Shown here in pieces: positions 1 through 5,844 of a DNA stretch of 9,811 bases. The translations under genes were made by a program, and so were the position numbers. Numbering within the stretch: the first letter of the stretch is position 1; every line of letters starts with the position of its first letter. The notes under the pieces were generated by a model. That model saw nothing but the letters and a program-made list of their open reading frames with translations, was not told the DNA's origin and did no database searches. Origin of the DNA: an uncultured Collinsella sp. (GTDB lineage: Bacteria; Actinomycetota; Coriobacteriia; Coriobacteriales; Coriobacteriaceae); the NCBI GenBank assembly GCA_900547855.1, contig URIK01000066.1:1-9811 (forward strand), written 5' to 3'.

Positions 1-50
1 GATCTACACTCGACTAGTCGTCGGCAGCGTCAGATGTGTATAAGAGACAG
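1..50 (+). other. Illumina Nextera i5 adapter (sequencing artefact)
   Basis: This stretch is synthetic library DNA. Positions 1-9 (GATCTACAC) are the end of the P5 flow-cell sequence, 10-17 (TCGACTAG) sit in the 8-nt i5 index slot, 18-31 (TCGTCGGCAGCGTC) are the Nextera Read 1 primer, and 32-50 (AGATGTGTATAAGAGACAG) are the 19-bp Tn5 mosaic end. Genomic DNA starts at 51. Translated on the minus strand it appends the residues CLLYTSDAADD and a stop to the DnaX fragment, and on the plus strand it yields a spurious MYKRQ start; both are familiar hallmarks of untrimmed adapter in protein databases. Nothing here should be annotated as biology. Confidence 0.98.
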
Positions 51-709
51 AGAATGGACAGCGCATCGCGCAGCGCACCATCTGCCAGACGGGCGATCAG
101 CTCCGCGCCGTCGGAGGTCAGCTCCAGCTTTTCCTCCCCGGCGATATACTCCACCCGCCGTGCGATATCCTCCGGCCCGATGCGGGTAAAATCGTACCGC
201 TGGCAGCGGGAGAGGATGGTGGCGGGCACTTTCTGGATCTCGGTGGTCGCCAGAATGAAGATAACGTGTGCGGGGGGCTCTTCCAGCGTTTTCAGCAGCG
301 CATTGAAGGCCGCTGTGGACAGCATATGCACCTCGTCGATGATATACACCTTATACTGGCAGGCGCTGGGGGTATAGGCGGTCTCGTCCCGCAGGTCGCG
401 GATATCGTCCACGCCGTTGTTGGATGCGGCGTCCATCTCCACCACATCCAGAATGCTGCCGTTGTCGATGCCCTTGCAGATCTCGCACTCGCCGCAGGGG
501 TCGCCATTTACTGGATGCAGGCAGTTGACCGCCTTGGCAAAGATCTTGGCGCAGGTGGTCTTGCCGGTGCCGCGCACGCCGGTAAACAGATACGCATGGC
601 CTACGCGCCCTGCGGTGATCTGGTTTTTCAGGGCAGTCACGATGGCACGCTGACCCACCACATCCTCAAACCGCTGGGGTCTCCACTTGCGGTACAGGGC
701 TCGATACAT
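51..709 (-). CDS. dnaX: DNA polymerase III subunit gamma/tau, N-terminal part (3' end cut by adapter)
   Basis: This is the ATPase of the clamp loader, which opens the beta clamp and organises the replisome. About 220 native residues are present, covering AAA+ domains I and II. Visible are the MYRALYRKWRP start, Walker A GVRGTGKT at residues 44-51, the zinc cysteines C63, C72, C75 and C78, Walker B with IIDEVH (D125-H128), sensor 1 ATTE near 154-157 and the SRC arginine-finger motif at 167-169. Reading stops inside GALRDALSIL because adapter follows at 50, so domain III and the tau region are missing. The start at 709 is preferred over an upstream in-frame ATG at 832, which would lie inside the SRP RNA: AAGGGGAG at 718-725 sits 8 nt before the chosen ATG and the family begins here. 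The wording of the protein is Clostridia-like, unlike what I expect of a Coriobacteriia DnaX. The SRP RNA gene lies just upstream, a common Firmicutes arrangement. Confidence 0.95.
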
Positions 710-744
710 GAGCAGCACTCCCCTTTCCGGACAAAATCGGCAAT

Positions 745-950
745 AAAAAAGGACAGCGCATGACGGGGTTTTGTCCCCGCCCTGCGTAGCTCGGCATACG
801 GATGCAGGCTGTCTGAAACGCACAGAGCACACCGCTTAAGGCTGCTTGGTTCCCCACCTGACCTGGTTCACAGCGGCTCCATCGTACAGGACCCGCATCC
901 GTATGCCGAACCACGCCGCAGGCGCTGTCCGACGCACTTTTCTGAGTGCT
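745..950 (-). ncRNA. ffs: Signal recognition particle RNA (4.5S/6S scRNA type)
   Basis: This is the RNA scaffold of the signal recognition particle, which binds Ffh and targets ribosomes to the membrane. On the minus strand the helix 8 core reads GGTCAGGTGG-GGAA-CCAAGCAGCC, with the GGAA tetraloop at 850-853 and the characteristic asymmetric loop. Below it, 895-909 pairs perfectly over 15 bp with 791-805 (helix 5). The base is closed by a perfect 9-bp pairing of 922-930 with 751-759, followed directly by six U at 745-750. A 5-bp hairpin (934-949) sits at the predicted 5' end, and a CGGGG/CCCCG hairpin at 764-779 near the 3' end. The size, about 205 nt, is between the short 4.5S and the roughly 270-nt Bacillus form, so the Alu-like part seems reduced; the exact ends are inferred from the promoter and U-run. 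Confidence 0.88.
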
Positions 951-955
951 TGAAT

Positions 956-984
956 ATTGTACCACAAACGCAGGCAGAATTCAA
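956..984 (-). promoter_or_regulatory. Sigma-70/SigA type promoter of the SRP RNA
   Basis: On the minus strand TTGAAT (979-984) and TACAAT (956-961) are separated by exactly 17 bp. Initiation about 6-7 nt downstream falls at 949-950, exactly where the first hairpin of the SRP RNA starts, so promoter and RNA support each other. It is a near-consensus promoter, as expected for an abundant stable RNA, and may also feed dnaX by read-through. Confidence 0.8.
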
Positions 985-993
985 GAGGGAGAC

Positions 994-1035
994 AAAAAAG
1001 GACCCCGGAAGCATCCGCAGACACTTCCGGGGTCC
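994..1035 (-). terminator. Intrinsic terminator downstream of pta
   Basis: A perfect 12-bp GC-rich stem (1000-1011 with 1024-1035, GGACCCCGGAAG/CTTCCGGGGTCC) with a 12-nt loop is followed on the minus strand by six T (994-999). It lies 30 nt past the pta stop and 10 nt before the -35 of the SRP promoter. It fits transcription leaving pta. If the window is chimeric, the hairpin could instead belong to whatever originally preceded the SRP gene. Confidence 0.88.
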
Positions 1036-1065
1036 TCAGGTTCATTTCAGCTCAGATGGGTGCGA

Positions 1066-2034
1066 TCAAGACTGGCAGGCAGTGATCAGGCTCATCTTGT
1101 AGACCTCGTCGGCGTTGCAGCCGCGGGACAGGTCGTTGATGGGAGCGTTCAGGCCCTGCAGGATGGGGCCGTAGGCAGCGTAGCCGCCCAGACGCTGTGC
1201 GATCTTGTAGCCGATGTTGCCGGCCTCGAGGTCGGGGAACACGAGCACGTTGGCCTTGCCGGCAACGGAGGAGCCGGGGGCCTTGAGCTGGGCGACGGTG
1301 GGGACGATGGCGGCATCGAGCTGCAGGTCGCCGTCGATGGCGAGCTCGGGAGCCTTCTCCTTGCAGAACTTCACAGCCTCCTGGACCTTCTTGGCGACCT
1401 CGCCGCCAGCGGAGCCCATGGTGGAGTAGGAGAGCATGGCCACGTGCGGCTCAACGTTGCCCATGAAGGTGGACCAGGAGTGGGCGGAGGCGATGGCGAT
1501 CTCGGAGAGCTCGTCGGAGGACGGGTTGATGTTGAGGCCGCAGTCGGCGAAGATCAGCGTGCCGTCGGTGCCGAACTGCGGGGTGTCGGTGCACATCACG
1601 AAGAAGGCCGAGACCAGCTTGGTGCCCGGGGCGGTCTTGAGGATCTGAAGCGCGGGGCGCAGGGTGTCGGCGGTGGAGTGGCAGGCTCCGGAGACCAGGC
1701 CGTCGGCATCGCCCATCTTGACCATCATGGTGCCAAAGTAGGTGGCGTCCATCACCTGGGCGCGAGCCTGCTCGATGGTAACGCCCTTCTTGGCGCGGAG
1801 CTCGGCAAACTTCTGCGCGTACTCCTCGTGCTTCTCGGCATTGCGCGGGTCGATGACGGTGGCGCCGGGAACGTTGATCTCGTCGGGGTTGCCCAGGATG
1901 ACGATCTTTGCCAGGCCCTCCTCGATGATCTTGGTGGCCGCGACGATGGTGCGCGGATCTTCGCCCTCGGGCAGGACGATCGTCTTAAGGTCGGCCTTGG
2001 CGGCAGACTTCATACGGTTTAGGAAATCGCTCAT
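1066..2034 (-). CDS. pta: Phosphate acetyltransferase (single-domain, short form)
   Basis: Pta interconverts acetyl-CoA plus phosphate with acetyl phosphate plus CoA in the cytosol. With acetate kinase it makes ATP during fermentation to acetate. The 322-residue protein is the catalytic PTA_PTB domain alone, the usual length for Gram-positives and without the DRTGG regulatory domain of long enterobacterial enzymes. Family motifs are VLPEGEDPRT near the N terminus, LVSGACHSTADTLRPALQI in the middle, FADCGLNINPSSDELSEIA, and NDLSRGC near the C terminus; S303-R304 there match the Ser-Arg pair that binds substrate in the Methanosarcina enzyme. AAGGAG at 2039-2044 lies 4 nt before the ATG. No acetate kinase gene follows: a terminator and then the SRP region come next, so ackA is either elsewhere or lost at a misjoin. 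GC-rich third positions match the genes to its right. Confidence 0.95.
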   Translation of the reverse strand: MSDFLNRMKSAAKADLKTIVLPEGEDPRTIVAATKIIEEGLAKIVILGNPDEINVPGATVIDPRNAEKHEEYAQKFAELRAKKGVTIEQARAQVMDATYFGTMMVKMGDADGLVSGACHSTADTLRPALQILKTAPGTKLVSAFFVMCTDTPQFGTDGTLIFADCGLNINPSSDELSEIAIASAHSWSTFMGNVEPHVAMLSYSTMGSAGGEVAKKVQEAVKFCKEKAPELAIDGDLQLDAAIVPTVAQLKAPGSSVAGKANVLVFPDLEAGNIGYKIAQRLGGYAAYGPILQGLNAPINDLSRGCNADEVYKMSLITACQS

Positions 2035-2087
2035 GTTACTCCTTACAAGCGTTTCGCTAAGCTCCAGGCGCCCGGCTGTTCACGAAT

Positions 2088-2108
2088 AAACCCGCTGCTA
2101 GCGGGTTT
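2088..2108. promoter_or_regulatory. Hairpin in the pta-glf divergent region
   Basis: AAACCCGCT and AGCGGGTTT (9-bp perfect stem) flank a 3-nt GCT. If pta is transcribed from the -10 near 2162-2167, this hairpin falls in its leader, about 55 nt before the ATG, and on that strand it is followed by TTTATT-like sequence. It could be a weak terminator, an attenuator or an insulator between the divergent units; there is no long U-run to settle it. Confidence 0.45.
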
Positions 2109-2161
2109 ACCTTACGTTAATGTTCGCCGCGGTGCTTGAGCTTTCCTTGTGTGGCAAGCTC

Positions 2162-2167
2162 ATTATA
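2162..2167 (-). promoter_or_regulatory. Candidate -10 element for pta
   Basis: The minus strand reads TATAAT here, 128 nt upstream of the pta ATG. The 17-bp-distant -35 position (CCGATT) matches poorly, so this is only a candidate. It is close to, and back to back with, the plus-strand TATAAT at 2182-2187. Confidence 0.35.
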
Positions 2168-2181
2168 GGACGCATTAGCGC

Positions 2182-2187
2182 TATAAT
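2182..2187 (+). promoter_or_regulatory. Candidate -10 element for glf
   Basis: A perfect TATAAT stands 79 nt before the glf ATG. No good -35 is seen at 16-18 bp spacing, so the promoter may rely on an activator or be a different one. The predicted start (about 2194) is just upstream of the inverted repeat at 2204-2222. Confidence 0.4.
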
Positions 2188-2203
2188 CGGTCTGATAAAT
2201 GTG

Positions 2204-2222
2204 TCTCGAAGAATGTTCGAGA
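2204..2222. promoter_or_regulatory. Inverted repeat just downstream of the glf -10, possible operator
   Basis: TCTCGAA and TTCGAGA form a perfect 7-bp dyad around a 5-nt spacer. It begins about 10 nt after the predicted glf transcription start, a position suited to a repressor site or a 5' leader hairpin. It recalls the actinobacterial LexA box (CGAAC-N4-GTTCG) but the half-site order and spacing do not fit, so I do not call it an SOS box. Confidence 0.4.
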
Positions 2223-2265
2223 AAAGCCCAGCTAACGAGCCCGTGGCTTTTGACAAGGAGTATCG

Positions 2266-3468
2266 ATGCAGATTACCTCAGGCCTGCCTGAAGGCTTTAA
2301 CGCCGGCGCGTACGACATGATTGTCGTCGGTGCTGGATATGCCGGTGCCGTTTGTGCCCGCCGTCTCGCCGAGACCATCGGCTATCGTGTTGCCGTTTTG
2401 GAGCGCCGTAGCCACATTGCGGGCAATGCCTATGACTGCACTGACGAGGCCGGAATCCTGATCCACGAGTACGGTCCGCATATCTATCACACCTTTAACG
2501 AGCGCGTGCACAATTTCCTGTCGCGCTTTACCAAGTGGACGGATTATCAGCACAAGGTGCTCGCCAACATCAACGGTACCCTTATGCCCGTGCCCTTCAA
2601 CCATGCGAGTCTCAAGCTCGCCTTTGGTGACGAGCGCGGCGAGGAGCTGTATCAGAAGCTCGTGGAGACCTTTGGCAAGGATGTCAAGGTGCCCATTATG
2701 GAGCTGCGTAAGAAGAACGACCCCGACTTGGCCGAGGTCGCCGATTACGTCTACGAGAACGTCTTTTTGCATTACACCATGAAGCAGTGGGGCCAGACGC
2801 CCGATCAGATCGATCCCTCGATCACCGGCCGCGTTCCCGTCTTTGTGGGCGATGATGACCGCTACTTCCCGCAAGCCCCCTTCCAGGGCATGCCGCAGGA
2901 GGGCTACACGGCGCTCTTTGAGCACATGCTCGACCACGACCTGATCGACGTGTTCTGCGACGTGGATGCCCGCGATCTCTTTGAGATCGACGAGACCACC
3001 GTCAAGATCGACGGCAAGGTCTATGGTGGCGAGATTGTCTATACCGGTCCACTCGACGAGCTGTTCAAACTCGACTTGGGTGCGTTGCCGTACCGCACGC
3101 TCGATATGAAGTTCGAGACGCTCGATATGGACCAGTTCCAGCCCGTGGGCACCGTCAACTACACCACGAGCGAGGACTACACGCGTATCACCGAGTTCAA
3201 GAACATGACCGGTCAGGTCCTGCCCGGCAAGACCACCATCATGAAGGAGTACTCCAAGGCCTATACGCCCGGCTCGGGCGAGACACCGTACTACGCCATT
3301 CTTGAGCCCGAGAACCGTGAGCTCTATGAGCGCTATCTTGAGCGCGTCCAGAACCTGACGAACTTCCACCCGGTGGGTCGTCTGGCCGAGTATCGTTACT
3401 ACGATATGGACGCTGTGACCAATTCCGCCCTCGATCTTTCGGATGAGATTATCGCCTGCCATGCATAA
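2266..3468 (+). CDS. glf: UDP-galactopyranose mutase
   Basis: This cytosolic flavoenzyme converts UDP-galactopyranose to UDP-galactofuranose, the donor for galactofuranose in cell-wall or surface glycans. The 400-residue protein shows an N-terminal Rossmann FAD site (VGAGYAG, G22, G24, G27), ERR near 46-48 at the end of strand beta2, the GPHIYHTFN substrate/flavin loop, and RVPV (R189), which fits the mobile-loop arginine that grips the UDP-sugar diphosphate. Near the C terminus is GRLAEYRYYDMD (R372), the second conserved arginine region. AAGGAG at 2255-2260, 5 nt before the ATG, supports this start, giving about 15 extra residues before the FAD strand; the ATG at 2317 lacks such a site. The stop overlaps the start of the next gene by 8 nt, so the two are surely cotranscribed. 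Confidence 0.95.
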   Translation: MQITSGLPEGFNAGAYDMIVVGAGYAGAVCARRLAETIGYRVAVLERRSHIAGNAYDCTDEAGILIHEYGPHIYHTFNERVHNFLSRFTKWTDYQHKVLANINGTLMPVPFNHASLKLAFGDERGEELYQKLVETFGKDVKVPIMELRKKNDPDLAEVADYVYENVFLHYTMKQWGQTPDQIDPSITGRVPVFVGDDDRYFPQAPFQGMPQEGYTALFEHMLDHDLIDVFCDVDARDLFEIDETTVKIDGKVYGGEIVYTGPLDELFKLDLGALPYRTLDMKFETLDMDQFQPVGTVNYTTSEDYTRITEFKNMTGQVLPGKTTIMKEYSKAYTPGSGETPYYAILEPENRELYERYLERVQNLTNFHPVGRLAEYRYYDMDAVTNSALDLSDEIIACHA

Positions 3469-4492
3469 AGTCATAACATTCGGTATTCCCTCGTATAACG
3501 CCGCCAAGGACATGGACCATTGCATCACCTCCATCTTGGAGGGGAGCAATTACGCCACCGATATCGAGATTATCGTGGTGGACGACGGCTCCAAGGACGA
3601 GACGGCCGATAAGGCCGATGAGTGGGAGGCGCGTTATCCCGGTATCATTCGCGCGGTACACCAGGAGAACGGCGGCCACGGTATTGCCGTCCTTTCGGGT
3701 CTGCGCGAGGCACAGGGCACCTACTACAAGGTTGTTGATTCGGACGACTGGCTTGACGGCGCTGCCCTTTCGACCATGCTGTCGATTCTGCGTGGCTTTG
3801 AGGAGCGCGACCAGCGCGTTGACCTGTTTATCTCGAACTACGTGTACGAGAAGGTTTACGAGGGCACGCATACCGCTATTGGCTACAAATTTGCCCTGCC
3901 GCGCAAGAAGATCTTTTCCTGGGATCAGATCGGTCATTTCCGCCTGGACCAGAACCTACTCATGCACAGCCTGTGCTATCGCACGGATGTGCTGCGCGAG
4001 TCCAACCTTCCCATGCCGCCGCACACGTTCTATGTGGACAACATCTACGCCTACGTGCCGCTGCCGCGTTGCAAGACCATGTACTACGCCGACATCGACC
4101 TCTATCGCTACTTTATCGGTCGCGAGGGCCAGAGTGTCAACGAGGCCACGATGGTCAAGCGTCTGGACCAGCAGTTCCGTGTGACGCGCATCATGATGGA
4201 GTCGTATCACCTGTACGGCGATGTTGAGTCGTCGCGTCTGCGCTCGTACATGATGGGCTACTTCACCATGATGATGGCGATCTGCTCGGTGCTTACCAAG
4301 CTTTCCGAGGAAGATTGCGCCGACGAGCGCCTAAAGACGCTGTGGAATGATTTGAAGGCCTACGACGAGCGCATGTATCGTCGTGCCCGCTACGGCGTGG
4401 TCGGGTTCTTCACCAATCTGCGCGGACGGGCCGGAGACAAAACCACACTCGGCCTATACCGTCTTGCTTCAAAGATCTTCAAATTCAACTAG
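3461..4492 (+). CDS. Family 2 (GT-A fold) glycosyltransferase, coupled to glf
   Basis: This protein of 343 residues carries the GT2 signature: the ITFGIPSYN strand at the N terminus, IIVVDDGS (D41-D42) for the nucleotide, GGHGIAVLSGL near 71-81, and VVDSDDWLD with the metal-binding DxD at D93-S-D95. The C-terminal 240 residues are typical of wall or capsule glycan transferases but not diagnostic; no membrane helix is obvious, so it probably works on the cytosolic face on a lipid-linked acceptor. The start chosen is ATG 3461, inside the glf stop (ATGCATAA), giving MHKVITFGIPSYN. An ATG at 3443 would add residues the family lacks. There is no clear Shine-Dalgarno, consistent with translational coupling. 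Pairing with glf suggests a galactofuranosyltransferase, but acceptor and donor are inference. Its end, YRLASKIFKFN, reappears almost intact at 4660-4692 on the other strand. Confidence 0.88.
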   Translation: MHKVITFGIPSYNAAKDMDHCITSILEGSNYATDIEIIVVDDGSKDETADKADEWEARYPGIIRAVHQENGGHGIAVLSGLREAQGTYYKVVDSDDWLDGAALSTMLSILRGFEERDQRVDLFISNYVYEKVYEGTHTAIGYKFALPRKKIFSWDQIGHFRLDQNLLMHSLCYRTDVLRESNLPMPPHTFYVDNIYAYVPLPRCKTMYYADIDLYRYFIGREGQSVNEATMVKRLDQQFRVTRIMMESYHLYGDVESSRLRSYMMGYFTMMMAICSVLTKLSEEDCADERLKTLWNDLKAYDERMYRRARYGVVGFFTNLRGRAGDKTTLGLYRLASKIFKFN

Positions 4493-4680
4493 CTGCTGAG
4501 TAATCGCTGCTGATAGGTTGACTGGGCCCCTTGGCCTTTAGTTTGCTACTGCGAACAGTCCTGCTCGCACGGAAAGCACATTAAGTGCTTTCCGGCTCGT
4601 GCGGAACTTGTATCAAACTAAAGGCCAAGGGGCCTCTGCTATAAGAATCGATTGTCAGTTTATTTGAATTTGAAGATCTT
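4472..4680. repeat. Large imperfect, nearly concentric palindrome
   Basis: Three nested inverted repeats share almost the same centre (4576, 4579.5, 4582). The outer 17-bp perfect arms are 4472-4488 and 4664-4680, the middle 21-bp perfect arms are 4525-4545 and 4614-4634, and the inner 9-bp arms are 4571-4579 and 4585-4593. The DNA between arms is also recognisably self-complementary when aligned by eye (for example CTGAGTAATCG against CTGACAATCG). The left outer arm is the last coding part of the glycosyltransferase. The pattern is what an old inverted duplication of a gene end plus its terminator would leave. Confidence 0.75.
4525..4634. repeat. 110-bp hairpin element between convergent genes
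   Basis: The 21-bp perfect arms (4525-4545 and 4614-4634; core GGCCCCTTGG ... CCAAGGGGCC) enclose an inner hairpin GGAAAGCAC-ATTAA-GTGCTTTCC, itself flanked by partly pairing CGCAC and GTGCG. It sits between the convergent glycosyltransferase and P1 peptidase genes and could stop transcription from both sides. However, neither arm is followed by a T-run, so it is not a textbook intrinsic terminator. A dispersed palindromic repeat is the alternative. Confidence 0.7.
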
Positions 4681-4704
4681 CGACGCGCGGTACACAGGGG
4701 CCTG
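4660..4704 (-). pseudogene. Remnant C-terminal tail of a second glycosyltransferase copy
   Basis: The minus strand reads QAPVYRASKIFKFK and a TAA stop, against LGLYRLASKIFKFN and a TAG stop at the end of the intact glycosyltransferase. The match YR-(L)-ASKIFKF includes synonymous third-position changes (GCT/GCG, TCA/TCG), which points to former protein-coding homology and not only a palindrome. Further upstream on the same strand the frame stays open to about 4737 but I see no more similarity, and the P1 peptidase stop intervenes at 4742-4744. Only about 11 residues are convincing, so this is a modest call. Confidence 0.5.
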
Positions 4705-4741
4705 GGCTGAAAAGAATCTGGTTGGTAGTCGGTCGAGTGGA

Positions 4742-5743
4742 TTACTTCGCGGCGCCGGGGATGCCGTGGGAGGTTTTGGCGGTTTTGGCTCCGTTTACGA
4801 TGGCAGTTTCCAGGGCCCTTACTGCGAGCATGCCCAGCAGGTCTAGGGGAACGTCGGCGCTTGCCTGGGCGCCTAGTTTGCCGCTGGCGAGGGTGTAGAT
4901 GGTGTCGCCGTCGTTGGTGGTGTGCGTGGGACGGATGGCGTGTGCGTAGGCGTCTGCGGCCATCTGGGAGACCTTGGTGGCTTGTGCCTTAGTGAGTTCC
5001 ACGTTGGTGACGATGCAGCTGATGGTGGTGTTGGTGCGGTCGAGCGGCATCTGCATAGAGCCTGCGGCGGCAAAGGCGGCGAGCTCCATGTCGACGATCT
5101 GGTCGCTATCGGCTGCGGCGCGCATGCCTGCGATCCACTCGCCAGTGGTCGGGTCGACGACGTTGCCGCAGGCGTTGACCGAGACCACGGCGCCCACCTT
5201 GACGGGGCCGAGTGCCACGGCGGCAGCTCCGAGGCCGGCCTTCATGCAGGTGGCGGGGCCCATGAGCTTGCCCACGGTGGCACCGGTGCCGGCACCTACA
5301 TTGCCCTGTTCGAGCTTGGCGGGGGTGTGGTCGAGCGCCTCGCGCACGGCGTCGATGCCGGCCTCAATGTCGGGTCGCACTGTGGAGTCGCCAAAGGCAA
5401 GGTCGAAGATACAGCTGGAGCACACGATGGGCACCTGAGTGGGGCCGACGGGCAGACCGATGCCGCGGCTCTCGAGTTCGCGAGCGACGCCGCTTGCAGC
5501 TTCGAGGCCAAAGGCCGATCCGCCCGAAAGGCAGACGGCGTGGACCTTGTCGACGGTGTTCTCGGGTCGTAGCAGGTCGGTCTCGCGCGAAGCGGGAGCG
5601 CCACCGCGAACGTCAACGCCGCCGGTGGCGCCCTCGGGTGCCACGATTACGGTGCAACCGGTGCCTGCCTCATCGTCCGTATAGTTGCCATAGCAAAAGC
5701 CATCGACATCGCAGACGTCAATGGCCTCGAGCAGTGTATCCAT
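4742..5743 (-). CDS. P1 family (DmpA/NylC-type, S58) self-processing peptidase or amidohydrolase
   Basis: Members are N-terminal-nucleophile hydrolases made as one chain that cuts itself; known activities include D-aminopeptidase (DmpA), beta-peptidase (BapA), nylon-oligomer hydrolase (NylC) and ThnT. The 333-residue protein has the family's CLSGGSAFGLEAASGV near 71-86, GNVGAGTGATVGK at 147-159, and RTNTTISCIVTN around 236-247. By comparison with NylC and ThnT, cleavage is expected between N238 and T239, leaving Thr239 as nucleophile and subunits of about 238 and 95 residues. No signal peptide is seen, so it should be cytosolic. The start is set by TAGGAG at 5750-5755, 6 nt before the ATG. 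It lies about 100 nt downstream of maf on the same strand, behind a hairpin; it may be read through or have its own promoter, which I could not identify. The natural substrate is unknown. Confidence 0.9.
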   Translation of the reverse strand: MDTLLEAIDVCDVDGFCYGNYTDDEAGTGCTVIVAPEGATGGVDVRGGAPASRETDLLRPENTVDKVHAVCLSGGSAFGLEAASGVARELESRGIGLPVGPTQVPIVCSSCIFDLAFGDSTVRPDIEAGIDAVREALDHTPAKLEQGNVGAGTGATVGKLMGPATCMKAGLGAAAVALGPVKVGAVVSVNACGNVVDPTTGEWIAGMRAAADSDQIVDMELAAFAAAGSMQMPLDRTNTTISCIVTNVELTKAQATKVSQMAADAYAHAIRPTHTTNDGDTIYTLASGKLGAQASADVPLDLLGMLAVRALETAIVNGAKTAKTSHGIPGAAK

Positions 5744-5813
5744 GTTTAACTCCTATCGGTTTTCCGCCGCGCCTTGTGCCCGGTCGGGATCCGTACGGTA
5801 CGCCAAAATTGTA

Positions 5814-5836
5814 GGCGCTGGGGAATACCCAGCGCC
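5814..5836 (-). terminator. Hairpin after maf, weak terminator
   Basis: A 9-bp perfect GC-rich stem (GGCGCTGGG/CCCAGCGCC) with a 5-nt loop starts 8 nt past the maf stop. On the minus strand it is followed by TACAATTTTG, a poor U-run, so termination is probably partial and some transcripts may continue into the P1 peptidase gene. Confidence 0.55.
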
Positions 5837-5844
5837 AGATGCAA

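Noticed and set aside
36..377. Plus-strand ORF opposite dnaX starting MYKRQ
   Set aside because: It starts in the adapter and runs antisense to dnaX; a known artefact pattern.
710..832. Upstream in-frame extension of dnaX to an ATG at 832
   Set aside because: It would translate the SRP RNA gene; the ATG at 709 has a strong ribosome binding site and the family N terminus.
946..2022. 358-codon plus-strand ORF opposite pta
   Set aside because: It is a GC-rich antisense shadow with Gly/Val/Leu-rich low-complexity composition and no family resemblance; pta on the other strand is unmistakable.
2204..2222. LexA/SOS box at the glf promoter
   Set aside because: The dyad TCTCGAA-N5-TTCGAGA does not match the CGAAC-N4-GTTCG arrangement; kept only as an unnamed dyad.
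2278..3549. 423-codon minus-strand ORF opposite glf
   Set aside because: It is antisense to a clear UDP-galactopyranose mutase, with no recognisable domain and no ribosome binding site of note.
4525..4634. Insertion sequence or MITE with terminal inverted repeats
   Set aside because: I see no flanking target-site duplication (the bases next to the arms differ) and no transposase; left as an unassigned hairpin repeat.
4652..4846. 64-residue plus-strand ORF in the convergent gap
   Set aside because: It is antisense to the glycosyltransferase remnant and the P1 peptidase end, with no ribosome binding site or family match.
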